35,007 nucleotides of DNA from Candidatus Gallilactobacillus intestinavium (GCA_017694665.1 JADIMP010000021.1:1-35007), one strand, 5' to 3'. Positions 9,138-18,147 are shown, counted from the first letter of the stretch. The notes: generated from the sequence alone by a model not told the origin. Made by a program: numbers and translations.

Positions 9138-10247
9138 ATGAGATTATTAGTTTCTGGTGGTGGAACAGGAGGACATATATATCCTGCATTGGCGACAATA
9201 AAAAAATTAAAACAAAGAGATTCTAGTGCAAATATATTATATGTTGGTAGTACACGAGGATTAGAAAATAAAATTATTCCTGAACAAGATATACCATTTA
9301 CAACGATTAATCTACAAGGGTTATCTAGAAGTGTAAGCTTGGCTGGTTTAAAATATAATATTAAAACATTAAATTGTTTTATTAATGGGGTTCACAAAGC
9401 TAAGGAAATTATTAAAGAATTTAATCCTGATATTGTTCTAGGTACTGGTGGTTATGTTAGTTCTGCAGTTTTATTTGCTGCTGCAAAATTAAACATACCA
9501 ACTATAATAAATGAGCAAAATTCTGTTGTTGGGCTAACTAATAAATTTTTAGCTCATTACGTGGATAAAATTGCGATATCTTTTGAAAGTGTGAGAAAAA
9601 GTTTTCCTAAAGGAAAAGTAGTTTTTACAGGTAACCCTAGGGGACAGGAAGTATTTGAAAATAAAACGAATTTTGATTTTTCTGAATATGGATTAGATAA
9701 TAATCTTCCTACAGTATTGATATTTGGTGGTAGTCAAGGCGCCCCTAAAATCAATACTACAGTTATTGAAAACTTATCTAGGTTTAGTAATAAAAATTAT
9801 CAATTGTTATTTGTTACTGGTAAAAAAAGATTTGATTCTGTAATGGAAGAAATTAATAAAAGAAATATTACTATTACTAGTAATATAAGCGTTTTACCAT
9901 ATATTAGTAATATGCAGGAAATATTGCATAAAGTATCTTTAATTGTTAGTAGATCGGGAGCTACTACATTAGCTGAAATTACTGCGTTAGGGAAGCCATC
10001 AATTTTAATTCCTAGTCCTAATGTGACTAATGATCATCAAACTAAAAATGCTTTGAATTTAGTTTCTAATGGTGCTGCAAGTATAATAAAAGAGTCAGAA
10101 TTGAATGGAACAATTCTTTTTGATAAAATTGATGAGTTAATGAATGATGCAAAAAAATTGGAAATAATGTCAAATAATGCTAAAAAATTAGGTTCACCAA
10201 ATGCTGCAGATAATTTACTAACGTTAATGGATGAAATTATTAATTGA
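9138..10247 (+). CDS. murG: UDP-GlcNAc:lipid I GlcNAc transferase MurG
   Basis: Peripheral membrane GT-B glycosyltransferase that converts lipid I to lipid II at the inner face of the membrane. The N-terminal glycine loop GGGTGGH sits at residues 7-13, followed by TGGYVSS. The UDP-GlcNAc-binding half contains FGGSQGA and SRSGATTLAE. The length of 369 is normal. AAAGGA lies at the end of murD in front of the ATG. The TGA stop overlaps the first in-frame start codons of divIB. Confidence 0.97.
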   Translation: MRLLVSGGGTGGHIYPALATIKKLKQRDSSANILYVGSTRGLENKIIPEQDIPFTTINLQGLSRSVSLAGLKYNIKTLNCFINGVHKAKEIIKEFNPDIVLGTGGYVSSAVLFAAAKLNIPTIINEQNSVVGLTNKFLAHYVDKIAISFESVRKSFPKGKVVFTGNPRGQEVFENKTNFDFSEYGLDNNLPTVLIFGGSQGAPKINTTVIENLSRFSNKNYQLLFVTGKKRFDSVMEEINKRNITITSNISVLPYISNMQEILHKVSLIVSRSGATTLAEITALGKPSILIPSPNVTNDHQTKNALNLVSNGAASIIKESELNGTILFDKIDELMNDAKKLEIMSNNAKKLGSPNAADNLLTLMDEIIN

Positions 10248-10264
10248 TGGGGAGATGTTTAGTA

Positions 10265-11287
10265 TTGAGTAATGAAAAAATCAAAATTAAACATACTAAA
10301 CATTTTTTTAAATTGAATAATAAAAAGAAAAAGCTTATTGTAGATTCTGATTTAAAATCACCAAATAATGAAGTAAAGGATTTATCTTTAAGAACGCGTA
10401 AGCATAGAAATAAGAAACGTAAGAAATATTATCAAAATAAAAATAATTTTAAAAAAATGGTCACTATATTATGTAACTTTATTTTTTTGTTATTGATAAT
10501 AGTTATTGTAAATTTACCTATTTTTAATGTTAAAAGTATTAATGTATTAGCCAATAATTCAGTTGATAAAAATGAGATAATTAATGATAGTAATATAAGT
10601 TTACATAAAAAAATATTTTCGGTTTTTTTAAGTAAAGGGAATATAGAAAATAAAATTGTTCAAGATAATAAATTGGTAAAGAACGTTTCTATAAATATAC
10701 GTAATTTTAATGAAGTTGTTATTAAGGTTGATGAATATCCTGTTATTGGTTATTTATATAAAAAAAATAATTATCATTTAGTTTTAAGTAATGGCGTTAT
10801 AGTAAAAGATCGTATTGTAAAACAACCAAAATTAAATCTACCTATTTATTTAAATTTTAAAGATGATTCAAATTTTCATAATTTAATTTTTCAATATTCC
10901 AAACTTCCTATAAGCGTTCAAGAAGGTATATCTCAAATAAACTTTTCTCCAACAAAAGCTGATCCTGAAAGAATTCATATTTTTATGAATGATGGTAATC
11001 AAGTGTATGCTAGAATAAGTAGTTTTGGACGTAAAATGAAGTTTTATTCTAAAATGGCTTCTGAAATGACAAAAAAAGGTATCATTAATTTAGAAGTAGG
11101 AGCTTATTCTTATCCTTTTGGAGAAAAAGAAACTTTGAAATCTAGTAAAAAAGATACAAGATTAATTGTTACTAATAAAAATTTAAATACTAAAAAAGAC
11201 AGTAATTATGTTCAAAACAAACAATTGTATATGGATAATTATAAACGTAATATTTCTTTGCAAAAGAATAGTATACAAATTCGTTAA
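10265..11287 (+). CDS. divIB: Cell division protein DivIB/FtsQ
   Basis: Bitopic division protein that, with FtsL and DivIC, regulates septal PBP activity. I place the start at TTG 10265 because GGGGAG at 10249-10254 is 10 bases upstream. The earlier ATG at 10247 overlaps the murG stop and has no ribosome binding site. The protein then has 340 residues: about 64 highly basic cytoplasmic residues, a membrane helix at about 65-84, a POTRA domain (VKSINVLANNSV to DEYPVIGYLY) and a beta domain. A Lys/Asn/Gln-rich tail of about 50 residues follows the beta domain. POTRA plus the position between murG and ftsA makes the assignment firm; only the start is uncertain. Confidence 0.9.
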   Translation: MSNEKIKIKHTKHFFKLNNKKKKLIVDSDLKSPNNEVKDLSLRTRKHRNKKRKKYYQNKNNFKKMVTILCNFIFLLLIIVIVNLPIFNVKSINVLANNSVDKNEIINDSNISLHKKIFSVFLSKGNIENKIVQDNKLVKNVSINIRNFNEVVIKVDEYPVIGYLYKKNNYHLVLSNGVIVKDRIVKQPKLNLPIYLNFKDDSNFHNLIFQYSKLPISVQEGISQINFSPTKADPERIHIFMNDGNQVYARISSFGRKMKFYSKMASEMTKKGIINLEVGAYSYPFGEKETLKSSKKDTRLIVTNKNLNTKKDSNYVQNKQLYMDNYKRNISLQKNSIQIR

Positions 11288-11303
11288 CAATATGGTACGA
11301 TTG

Positions 11304-11332
11304 TTGAGTAAAGTGTGATAAAATGCTATACG
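11304..11332 (+). promoter_or_regulatory. Possible internal promoter before ftsA
   Basis: TTGAGT (11304-11309), a 17-base spacer and TATACG (11327-11332) lie in the 102-base gap between divIB and ftsA. The match is modest, but the length of the gap compared with the tight spacing upstream suggests an ftsAZ promoter. Confidence 0.35.
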
Positions 11333-11389
11333 GTGTAAATTAAGATACATTTACTAATAATGTGATAATTAAGAGGAGGACCCAAGTGT

Positions 11390-12718
11390 ATGGGTAGGAC
11401 GAAACTTTTTGGTTGCTTAGATATTGGAACTACAACTATAAAAGTAATTGTTGCTGAATACGTTAATCGAGAAATGAATGTAATTGGCGTAGCTAGCAAT
11501 AGATCTGAAGGATTAAGCCGAGGAGTAATTATAGACATAGATCGGGTTGCTGAGACAATTAAAAAGACTGTTGAAGAGGTTGAACAAAAAACTAATGTTC
11601 ATATCGATTCTATAGTATTAGGAATTCCTGCTAATCAATTAAAGATAGAACCTGCTACAGGAATGATTTCAGTTTCTGATAATAGTCAATCTAGAGAGAT
11701 AACTGACCGAGATGTACAAGATGTAGCTAATGCGGCGTTGATGCAAAATTTACCTCCTAAACGTGAAGTTATCTCTATTTTTGCAAATGAATTTATTGTC
11801 GATGGATTTGATGAAATTAAGGATCCTCGTGGCATGGTTGGTCTTCGCTTAGAAATGAGAGGAACAATGTATACAGGTCCACAGACTATTATTCATAATG
11901 CTACTAAAGCTGTTGAATATGCTGGATTAAAGGTTGCCGATTATGTTGTTGAACCAATGGCTATCGGTCAAACAGTATTGAATGATGGTGAACAAGATTT
12001 TGGGACTGTTGTGATAGATGTTGGTGGTGGACAAACCACAGCTGCTGTAATACATGATCATAAATTAAAATTTACCTATGTTGATCAAGAAGCAGGAGAT
12101 TTTATTACTAAGGATATTTCAGTTGTCTTGAATACATCTATGGAAGATGCAGAAAAGATAAAACGAAATTATGGATTTGCAGATTCCTCTTCTGCTAGTG
12201 ATGAAGACAAATTTTTAGTTAAAGTAGTTGGACAAGATGATAAGGTTCAAGTAGATGAGAAATACCTGTCTGAAATTATTGAAGCTAGATTAAAACAAAT
12301 TTTCGAAAATGTTAAAAATGCTTTAGATAAGTATTCAGCATTAGATTTACCAGGGGGTGTGGTTCTTACAGGCGGAACTTCTGCCATTCCTGGAATAAAA
12401 GAATTAGCTGAAGATATATTAGAAACACATGTTCGTATATATGTTCCAGAGCAAATTGGATTACGCCATCCAGAATTTACAACATCTGTTTCTTTGATAA
12501 CGTATAGTGGAAAACAAACAGAAATTCAAGGTTTAGTTAAAGATGCCTTAATGGGAAATATGGTTGATCAAAAAAAGTTTGACCAAGAAGAAGATAACAG
12601 GTGGCATAAGAAAAAAATCAATAAGGAAGATAAAGATAAAGAGAGTTTTAAAGTTGGAGAACCTTTAAAAAAGAGTGCTTCTAATGTGAAAGACTTTTTT
12701 AAAAATTTCTTTGATTAA
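11390..12718 (+). CDS. ftsA: Cell division protein FtsA
   Basis: Actin-like ATPase that tethers FtsZ to the membrane and recruits later division proteins. The phosphate-1 loop DIGTTTIKV is near residues 10-18, the SHS2/1C subdomain follows, and the second phosphate loop VIDVGGGQT and LTGGTSAIPG complete the actin fold. The last 13 residues (SNVKDFFKNFFD and neighbours) form a plausible amphipathic membrane-targeting helix after a charged Lys/Glu/Asp linker. At 442 residues it is of normal size. AGGAGG at 11374-11379 supports the ATG. With sepF missing from its normal place, FtsA may be the main FtsZ anchor in this organism, which is inference. Confidence 0.96.
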   Translation: MGRTKLFGCLDIGTTTIKVIVAEYVNREMNVIGVASNRSEGLSRGVIIDIDRVAETIKKTVEEVEQKTNVHIDSIVLGIPANQLKIEPATGMISVSDNSQSREITDRDVQDVANAALMQNLPPKREVISIFANEFIVDGFDEIKDPRGMVGLRLEMRGTMYTGPQTIIHNATKAVEYAGLKVADYVVEPMAIGQTVLNDGEQDFGTVVIDVGGGQTTAAVIHDHKLKFTYVDQEAGDFITKDISVVLNTSMEDAEKIKRNYGFADSSSASDEDKFLVKVVGQDDKVQVDEKYLSEIIEARLKQIFENVKNALDKYSALDLPGGVVLTGGTSAIPGIKELAEDILETHVRIYVPEQIGLRHPEFTTSVSLITYSGKQTEIQGLVKDALMGNMVDQKKFDQEEDNRWHKKKINKEDKDKESFKVGEPLKKSASNVKDFFKNFFD

Positions 12719-12742
12719 TAATGTTTGGGGGATTTATTAATT

Positions 12743-13771
12743 ATGGTTAGCAAAAGTAAATCTTTAGCTGGAGCAAGTATTAAAGTTATTGGTGTTGGAG
12801 GTGGCGGTGGAAATGCCGTTAATCGTATGATTGATGAAGGCGTTTCTGGAGTTGACTTCATTGTTGCTAATACTGATGTACAAGCTTTAGAAAATAGTAA
12901 TGCTGAAACTAAAATTCAATTAGGGCCAAAATCTACAAAGGGATTAGGTTCAGGTTCAAATCCTGCTGTTGGAGAAAAAGCTGCTGAAGAAAGTGAAGAT
13001 GCAATTGCGGAATCTTTAGAAGGTGCAGATATGATTTTTGTAACTGCTGGAATGGGTGGTGGAACAGGAAATGGTGCTGCCCCAGTGGTTGCTAGAATTG
13101 CTAAAGAACAAGGAGCGTTAACTGTTGGAGTTGTAACACGTCCGTTTTCTTTTGAAGGTCCAAAGCGTGCTAGATATGCTGCAGAAGGAATTTCAAAATT
13201 AAAAGAAAATGTTGATACTTTAATTGTTATTGCTAATAATAGATTATTGGAAATTGTTGATAAAAAGACACCAATGATGGAAGCATTTAAGGAAGCTGAT
13301 AATGTTTTGCGTCAAGGTGTACAAGGAATTTCTGATTTAATTACTTCACCTGGATATATAAATTTAGACTTTGCAGATGTTAAAACAGTAATGAAAGATC
13401 AAGGGACTGCATTAATGGGAATAGGATCTGCTAGTGGTGAAAATAGAATGGCTGATGCTACTAAAGCTGCTATTTCTTCTCCTTTATTAGAGGTATCAAT
13501 TGATGGTGCAGAACAAGTGTTGTTAAATATTACTGGAGGATCTGATTTATCTTTATTTGAAGCACAACAAGCATCTGATATTGTTTCACAAGCTTCAACA
13601 AGCGAAGTAAATATCATTTTTGGAACCTCAATTGATGAATCTCTAGAAGATGAAGTTCGTGTTACTGTTATTGCCACTGGTATTGATCATAAAAGACATA
13701 ATAAACACACCTCATCAGCTACGATTAGAAATAATAATGTGTTTGATGATGGCAATGCTGATAAAAAATAA
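12743..13771 (+). CDS. ftsZ: Cell division GTPase FtsZ, main reading frame ends before the C-terminal peptide
   Basis: Tubulin-like GTPase that forms the Z-ring. The start is ATG 12743 (MVSKSKSL), with GGGGGA about 11 bases upstream; the in-frame TTG at 12725 precedes that ribosome binding site and is rejected. The 342-residue product contains the N-terminal glycine loop [11 protein letters not shown], the tubulin signature GGGTGNG at 105-111 and the T7 loop NLDFAD at 207-212, so the GTPase core is intact. The frame stops at TAA 13769-13771 directly after an A6 run (13763-13768). The variable linker and the conserved FtsZ C-terminal peptide continue in the -1 frame to 13941. Inserting one A in the run, or slipping back one base there, would give a normal protein of about 399 residues. 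See the displaced tail entry. Confidence 0.95.
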   Translation: MVSKSKSLAGASIKVIGVGGGGGNAVNRMIDEGVSGVDFIVANTDVQALENSNAETKIQLGPKSTKGLGSGSNPAVGEKAAEESEDAIAESLEGADMIFVTAGMGGGTGNGAAPVVARIAKEQGALTVGVVTRPFSFEGPKRARYAAEGISKLKENVDTLIVIANNRLLEIVDKKTPMMEAFKEADNVLRQGVQGISDLITSPGYINLDFADVKTVMKDQGTALMGIGSASGENRMADATKAAISSPLLEVSIDGAEQVLLNITGGSDLSLFEAQQASDIVSQASTSEVNIIFGTSIDESLEDEVRVTVIATGIDHKRHNKHTSSATIRNNNVFDDGNADKK

Positions 13772-13941
13772 ATAATAATTCTATTAATGCTCAGGATGTT
13801 TCTCCTAGATCACAATTTGCTGATATTGAAAAACCTGATTTTAATGTTTTTGATGCTAATGATACTGATTCAAGTAAAAGCGATGATTCTTCTTTAGATA
13901 TGCCACCATTTTTAAGACGAAGACATAAAGAAGACAAATAA
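13768..13941 (+). other. ftsZ: Displaced FtsZ C-terminal linker and peptide (-1 frame)
   Basis: Reading from 13768 in the -1 frame relative to the FtsZ core gives [17 protein letters not shown] and then an acidic, disordered linker. It ends in DMPPFLRRRHKEDK and a TAA at 13939-13941. DxPxFLR plus basic residues is the conserved FtsZ C-terminal peptide that binds FtsA, SepF, EzrA and ZapA-type partners. No start codon or ribosome binding site serves this segment on its own. It is therefore either the tail of a frameshifted gene, a product of slippage at the A6 run, or a sequence error of one missing A. Confidence 0.9.
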
Positions 13942-13965
13942 TAATCTTAAAACGTAATGATATTT

Positions 13966-14005
13966 AATATGTTAAATAAGGTTAAACTTATTTAACATAT
14001 TTTTT
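13966..14005 (+). terminator. AT-rich terminator-like hairpin between ftsZ and ylmG
   Basis: A perfect 15-bp stem (arms 13966-13980 and 13987-14001, left arm AATATGTTAAATAAG) with a 6-base loop and a T-run to 14005. The ylmG ribosome binding site begins only about 3 bases later, so the hairpin ends almost on the next gene and leaves no room for a promoter. Confidence 0.8.
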
Positions 14006-14012
14006 ATAGGAA

Positions 14013-14294
14013 GTGTTAATTATTATTGAAACAATTTTAAGTATTGTAAATTTTCTATTCGAGTTATATGGATTTGGATTAGTAGTTTATGTTCTTATGT
14101 CTTGGTTTCCGGGAGCTTATAATACAAAAATTGGACTTTTTTTAAATAAAATATGTGAACCATATCTAAGTTTATTTAATTTCATTCCACCTATTTTTAA
14201 TATTAGTTTTGCTCCTGTAGTTGCTTTAATGGTCCTATCTTTGGTTCAATATGGTGTTATTGGATTTATTACTTGGATATTAAACTTTATTTAA
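14013..14294 (+). CDS. ylmG: YggT/YlmG family membrane protein
   Basis: Small integral membrane protein with two hydrophobic regions, each a membrane helix, flanking the family motif YVLMSWFPGA and CEPYLSLFNFIPP. It belongs to the conserved group downstream of ftsZ and is implicated in division or envelope organisation, without a defined biochemical activity. Translated from GTG 14013 it has 93 residues, the normal size, but the AGGA at 14008-14011 is only one base from that GTG. ATT codons at 14019, 14022 and 14025 are better spaced, and no other ATG, GTG or TTG is in frame until the middle of the protein. The true start is therefore uncertain. It follows directly on a terminator-like hairpin. 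sepF, usually just upstream, and ylmH, usually just downstream, are absent. Confidence 0.88.
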   Translation: MLIIIETILSIVNFLFELYGFGLVVYVLMSWFPGAYNTKIGLFLNKICEPYLSLFNFIPPIFNISFAPVVALMVLSLVQYGVIGFITWILNFI

Positions 14295-14403
14295 TTCTTT
14301 TTGTTTTTTATTAATTTACGTTTTAACTATTAGTTGCATTTTTGATCGATGATTAAACTTGGTATTTGTAATAAATATAGTTTAAAAGTGTTTTATTTAA
14401 GTA

Positions 14404-14422
14404 TATTATTACTGTAATAATA
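14404..14422. repeat. 19-bp perfect palindrome upstream of divIVA
   Basis: TATTATTAC, one central T, and GTAATAATA form a 9-1-9 perfect palindrome. No T-run follows. It ends 15 bases before the extended -10 element at 14438-14446, so it would cover the -35 region of that promoter, a typical operator position. The binding protein is unknown. Confidence 0.6.
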
Positions 14423-14437
14423 GATGATTTAGTTTTG

Positions 14438-14446
14438 TGAGATAAT
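14438..14446 (+). promoter_or_regulatory. Probable divIVA promoter (extended -10)
   Basis: TGA-GATAAT forms an extended -10 box (TGnGATAAT) about 50 bases upstream of the divIVA ATG. No good -35 hexamer is visible at 16-18 bases, which is tolerable for an extended -10. The 201-base gap 14295-14495 otherwise holds only the palindrome and a 7-bp inverted repeat (14353-14359/14379-14385); no remnant of ylmH is recognisable. Confidence 0.45.
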
Positions 14447-14495
14447 ATGATAAATTAGTATAGGTAAGTTGTGATTAGTATTGGAGGAAGTATAA

Positions 14496-15233
14496 ATGAC
14501 ATTAACGCCTCAAGATATTCATGATAAAGAATTTACACGTAAAGGGCGTAATGGTTATTCTGCGAGGGAAGTAGATGACTTTTTAGACCAAGTAATAGAT
14601 AGTGTTCAACAATTATTAGATGATAGACAGTCTTTACAGGAAGAATTAGATGAAACTGAACATAAATTAAAACAATATGTAGAAATGAGACGTTCGTTGA
14701 ATCAGTCTATTTTGGTAGCTCAAGAAGCAGCAGATAAAGTTATTAGTGAAGCTACAGAACAGGCACGTTCTATTGAAGAAGATGCTCAAAGACAAGCTCA
14801 GGCTATGGTTTCAGAAGCTCAAGCTAAAGCTGGGCAATTAGCTACTGATGCTGCTGATGATGCGCTAAAGTTAAATAAAGAAAGCAACATTTTAATTCAA
14901 GAAACTAAGGATTTACAGCGTCGATTATCAACTATGTTACAAGCTCAATTGGATATAATTAATTCTGATGATTGGGATCAAGTGTTAGAGAATAAAAGTT
15001 TGAACAAATATCCTGAGTTGGAAAATGTTGTTAATACAATGCATCCTGAATTAACGTCTAATAACAATCTTAATATAAATAATAATTCAATTAATAACGA
15101 TCAAATTGTTGAATCTCTCCCTAATGAACAAAGTGATGATAATCAAACGATGATTGTCTTTCCAGATGATGAATCTATACCGAGAAGAGAAGATTTTAAG
15201 CATGGGATATCAAACAATAAAGATAAAGATTAA
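14496..15233 (+). CDS. divIVA: Cell division initiation protein DivIVA
   Basis: Coiled-coil protein that senses negative membrane curvature at septa and poles. The N-terminal lipid-binding domain (residues 1-60) has the typical LTPQDIHDKEFTRKGRNGYS and AREVDDFLDQV segments. A long Ala/Glu/Gln-rich coiled coil runs to about 165, and an unusual Asn/Asp-rich, low-complexity tail reaches residue 245. GGAGGAAG lies about 6 bases before the ATG. It has its own promoter region, with a palindrome. Absence of ylmH upstream is atypical; position before ileS is typical. Confidence 0.95.
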   Translation: MTLTPQDIHDKEFTRKGRNGYSAREVDDFLDQVIDSVQQLLDDRQSLQEELDETEHKLKQYVEMRRSLNQSILVAQEAADKVISEATEQARSIEEDAQRQAQAMVSEAQAKAGQLATDAADDALKLNKESNILIQETKDLQRRLSTMLQAQLDIINSDDWDQVLENKSLNKYPELENVVNTMHPELTSNNNLNINNNSINNDQIVESLPNEQSDDNQTMIVFPDDESIPRREDFKHGISNNKDKD

Positions 15234-15238
15234 TTACT

Positions 15239-15278
15239 AAGCTCGTTCTTGTTAATTAGAATGAGTTTATTTATTTTA
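15239..15278 (+). terminator. Weak hairpin between divIVA and ileS
   Basis: AAGCTCGTTCT (15239-15249) can pair with 15258-15268 (two G-U pairs) around an 8-base loop, followed by the T-rich ATTTATTTTA. It is a weak terminator or attenuator. The 59-base gap has no room for a T-box leader in front of ileS. Confidence 0.5.
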
Positions 15279-15292
15279 GGAGAACTTAGGGT

Positions 15293-18082
15293 ATGCGCAT
15301 AAAAGATACTTTAAATTTAAATAAAACAAAATTTCCGATGCGTGGGAATTTACCTATAAATGAAAAAAAGAGACAAGATGTCTGGTTAGAAAACAAAATA
15401 TATGAGCAAAGACAAAAATTAAATCAAGGTAGGCCTACATTTATTTTGCATGATGGACCTCCATATGCTAACGGAGACATTCATGTTGGACATGCAATGA
15501 ATAAAATTAGTAAGGATTTTATAGTTCGTTATAAATCTATGTCTGGTTATAGAGCACCCTTTGTTCCTGGATGGGATACGCATGGGCTTCCTACAGAACA
15601 AGCATTGACTAACCAAGGCATTGATCGTAAATCAATGAGTGTGTCTGATTTTCGCAAAAAATGTCGCAATTTTGTTCTTAAGGAAATTGACAAACAACGT
15701 AAAGAGTTTAAAAGATTAGGTGTGAGTGCTGATTGGGATAATCCATATATAACTTTACAACCACAATATGAAGCAGAACAAATTAGAATTTTTGGTGAAT
15801 TTGTAGATAAAGGGTATATCTATCGAGGCAAAAAGCCTGTATATTGGTCTTGGTCATCTGAGTCGGCCTTAGCTGAAGCAGAAATAGATTATAAAGAGGT
15901 AGAATCTCCATCAGCTTTTTTTGCTGAGCAAGTAAAAGATGGTCATGGAATTTTAGATGATAACACTTATTTTGTTGTTTGGACAACGACTCCTTGGACT
16001 ATTCCAGCATCCGAGGGTATTACAGTATCTGCTAACTTTGAATATGTTGTTGTAAAAACAGATAATGATAGTCGTAAATTTGTTATTGCAAAAGAATTGC
16101 TTGACTCTGTTAGTGAATTATTGTCTTGGGATAATGTTGAAATAATAAAAACTATTGATGGACATCAGTTAGAAAATATGACTGCAAATCATCCTTATTA
16201 TGACCGTGAACTTTTAGTAATGAACGGTGATTTTGTTACTTTGGATTCTGGTACTGGATTAGTTCATACTGCTCCTGGATATGGAGAAGATGATTTTAAT
16301 GTTGGTATGAAATATGGCTTGCCTGTATTTGCTCCGGTAGATTCACGAGGGTATTTGACAAGTGAAACTCCTGGGTTTGAGAATGTATTTTATGAAGATG
16401 CTAATGATATTAGTTTAGAAAAATTAAAAGAGTCTAATTCTCTTTTAAAAGTAATGCCATATAAACATAGTTATCCTTTTGATTGGCGAACAAAAAAACC
16501 AGTTATTTATCGTGCTACACCTCAATGGTTTATTAGTATAGATAAGTTTAAGAATAATGTTTTAAATGCATTAAATGATGTTAAATTTGATCCATCTTGG
16601 GGTAAAAAGCGTTTATTTAATATGATTAAAGATCGTGGTGATTGGGTAATTTCTCGACAACGAGTTTGGGGTGTACCATTACCTATATTTTATGCTGAAG
16701 ATGGAACACCAATCATAGACAAAAATGTCATTAATCATGTTGCTGATTTATTTGAAAAATATGGATCTAATTATTGGTTTGAACATTCTGCAGAAGAATT
16801 ATTACCTGATGGATTTACTTCTGAACATTCTCCTAATAACAAATTTACTAAAGAAACAGATATTATGGACGTTTGGTTTGATTCTGGTGCTAGTCATCAA
16901 GCAGTGTTAAAAAATAGGACGGATTTAAATTACCCTGCTGATTTATATATGGAAGGATCGGATCAATATCGTGGGTGGTTTAATTCTAGTTTAATAACTT
17001 CTGTAGTCACAAATAATATGGCACCATATAAAGAGGTAAAAAGTTTAGGATTTACTTTGGATAAAGATGGAAAGAAAATGAGTAAATCTCTGGGAAACAC
17101 TATTTCACCTAATGACATTGTAAAACAAATGGGTGCAGAGATCTTAAGGTTATGGGTTGCATCTACTGACACATCAGCGGATATGAAAGTATCGATGGAT
17201 AGTTTTAAACAAATCTCTGAAAGTTATCGTAAATTAAGAAATACTTTTAGATTTATGTTGGCTAATATAAATGATTTTGATGTAAATAGTGATTATGTTA
17301 GATATGATGATTTATCTAGTTTAGATAAATATCTTTTAATTAAATTAAATAATTTAGTACAAGATGTAGAAAAATTTTATGAAAATTATGATTTTGTCAA
17401 TATTTATAAAAAGATATTGTTGTTTGTAACTAACGATTTATCTTCATTTTATTTAGATATTTCTAAGGATATATTATATATTGATAAAAAAGATTCAGTA
17501 TCTAGAAGAAGTATGCAAACAGTTATATATGAAATATTGGTAAGATTAACAAAATTGTTAACACCAATTATTCCGCATACTACAGAAGAAGTTTGGGAAT
17601 TTTTGCAGGAAGAAGAACAATTCGTTCAGTTATCTGAGATGCCAAAATTTGAACAAGATTGGATGAATGTTGATTTAGAAAAAAATTGGAATAAATTTAT
17701 GAATTTGCGTTCTAATGTCTTAAAATCATTAGAAACTGCTAGAAATAATAAAATTATTGGACGTCCAATGGAAGCATCTGTAACATTATTTGTAAATGAT
17801 GATGATAAAGAAATGCTTAATAATTTAAATGCTAATATTGCGCAATTATTAATTGTTTCTAATTTAAATATTTCTAATTTAGAAAACGCTCCACAAGATG
17901 CTGATGATTTTTCCACAATGAAAATTATGGTAAAACATGCTGATGGAGATGTATGTAAACGTTGTAGAATGATTAAAACAGATATTGGCGATAATGGCGT
18001 TTATGAGAATTTATGTTCTAGATGTGCTGATATTGTAAAGGAAGAATATCCTGAAACAATATCTAATGGTTTAGAAGATTAG
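15293..18082 (+). CDS. ileS: Isoleucyl-tRNA synthetase
   Basis: Class I aminoacyl-tRNA synthetase charging tRNA-Ile, with editing of valine. The 929 residues contain the HIGH-type motif HVGH at 64-67 and the CP1 editing domain ([11 protein letters not shown]). KMSKS is at 595-599, and a C-terminal zinc ribbon has CKRC and CSRC pairs near the end. The family's usual length is about 930. AGGAG at 15278-15282 precedes the ATG. ileS after divIVA is the usual Firmicutes order. The zinc-bearing form is the common mupirocin-sensitive bacterial type; this is family knowledge and was not tested here. Confidence 0.97.
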   Translation: MRIKDTLNLNKTKFPMRGNLPINEKKRQDVWLENKIYEQRQKLNQGRPTFILHDGPPYANGDIHVGHAMNKISKDFIVRYKSMSGYRAPFVPGWDTHGLPTEQALTNQGIDRKSMSVSDFRKKCRNFVLKEIDKQRKEFKRLGVSADWDNPYITLQPQYEAEQIRIFGEFVDKGYIYRGKKPVYWSWSSESALAEAEIDYKEVESPSAFFAEQVKDGHGILDDNTYFVVWTTTPWTIPASEGITVSANFEYVVVKTDNDSRKFVIAKELLDSVSELLSWDNVEIIKTIDGHQLENMTANHPYYDRELLVMNGDFVTLDSGTGLVHTAPGYGEDDFNVGMKYGLPVFAPVDSRGYLTSETPGFENVFYEDANDISLEKLKESNSLLKVMPYKHSYPFDWRTKKPVIYRATPQWFISIDKFKNNVLNALNDVKFDPSWGKKRLFNMIKDRGDWVISRQRVWGVPLPIFYAEDGTPIIDKNVINHVADLFEKYGSNYWFEHSAEELLPDGFTSEHSPNNKFTKETDIMDVWFDSGASHQAVLKNRTDLNYPADLYMEGSDQYRGWFNSSLITSVVTNNMAPYKEVKSLGFTLDKDGKKMSKSLGNTISPNDIVKQMGAEILRLWVASTDTSADMKVSMDSFKQISESYRKLRNTFRFMLANINDFDVNSDYVRYDDLSSLDKYLLIKLNNLVQDVEKFYENYDFVNIYKKILLFVTNDLSSFYLDISKDILYIDKKDSVSRRSMQTVIYEILVRLTKLLTPIIPHTTEEVWEFLQEEEQFVQLSEMPKFEQDWMNVDLEKNWNKFMNLRSNVLKSLETARNNKIIGRPMEASVTLFVNDDDKEMLNNLNANIAQLLIVSNLNISNLENAPQDADDFSTMKIMVKHADGDVCKRCRMIKTDIGDNGVYENLCSRCADIVKEEYPETISNGLED

Positions 18083-18089
18083 TTTATTT

Positions 18090-18126
18090 AATACAGTAGT
18101 TTAGTTAACTACTGTATTTTTATTTT
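18090..18126 (+). terminator. Terminator after ileS
   Basis: A 12-bp perfect stem (AATACAGTAGTT, 18090-18101, with 18107-18118) and a 5-base loop are followed by TTT-A-TTTTA. It ends the dcw/ileS transcription unit. Confidence 0.88.
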
Positions 18127-18147
18127 AGGTGATAAAATATTTGTTAA

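Noticed and set aside
13760..13775. Canonical programmed -1 frameshift heptamer in ftsZ
   Set aside because: The heptamer is T-AAA-AAA, so only one of the two tRNAs could re-pair perfectly, and no clear downstream pseudoknot or upstream SD-like stimulator was seen. Slippage remains possible, but I do not call a programmed site.
14295..14495. Remnant of ylmH between ylmG and divIVA
   Set aside because: All frames of the gap were considered and no S4-domain-like segment or long open frame was visible; only regulatory-looking sequence is present.
15234..15292. T-box riboswitch before ileS
   Set aside because: The gap is far too short and has no specifier or T-box sequence.
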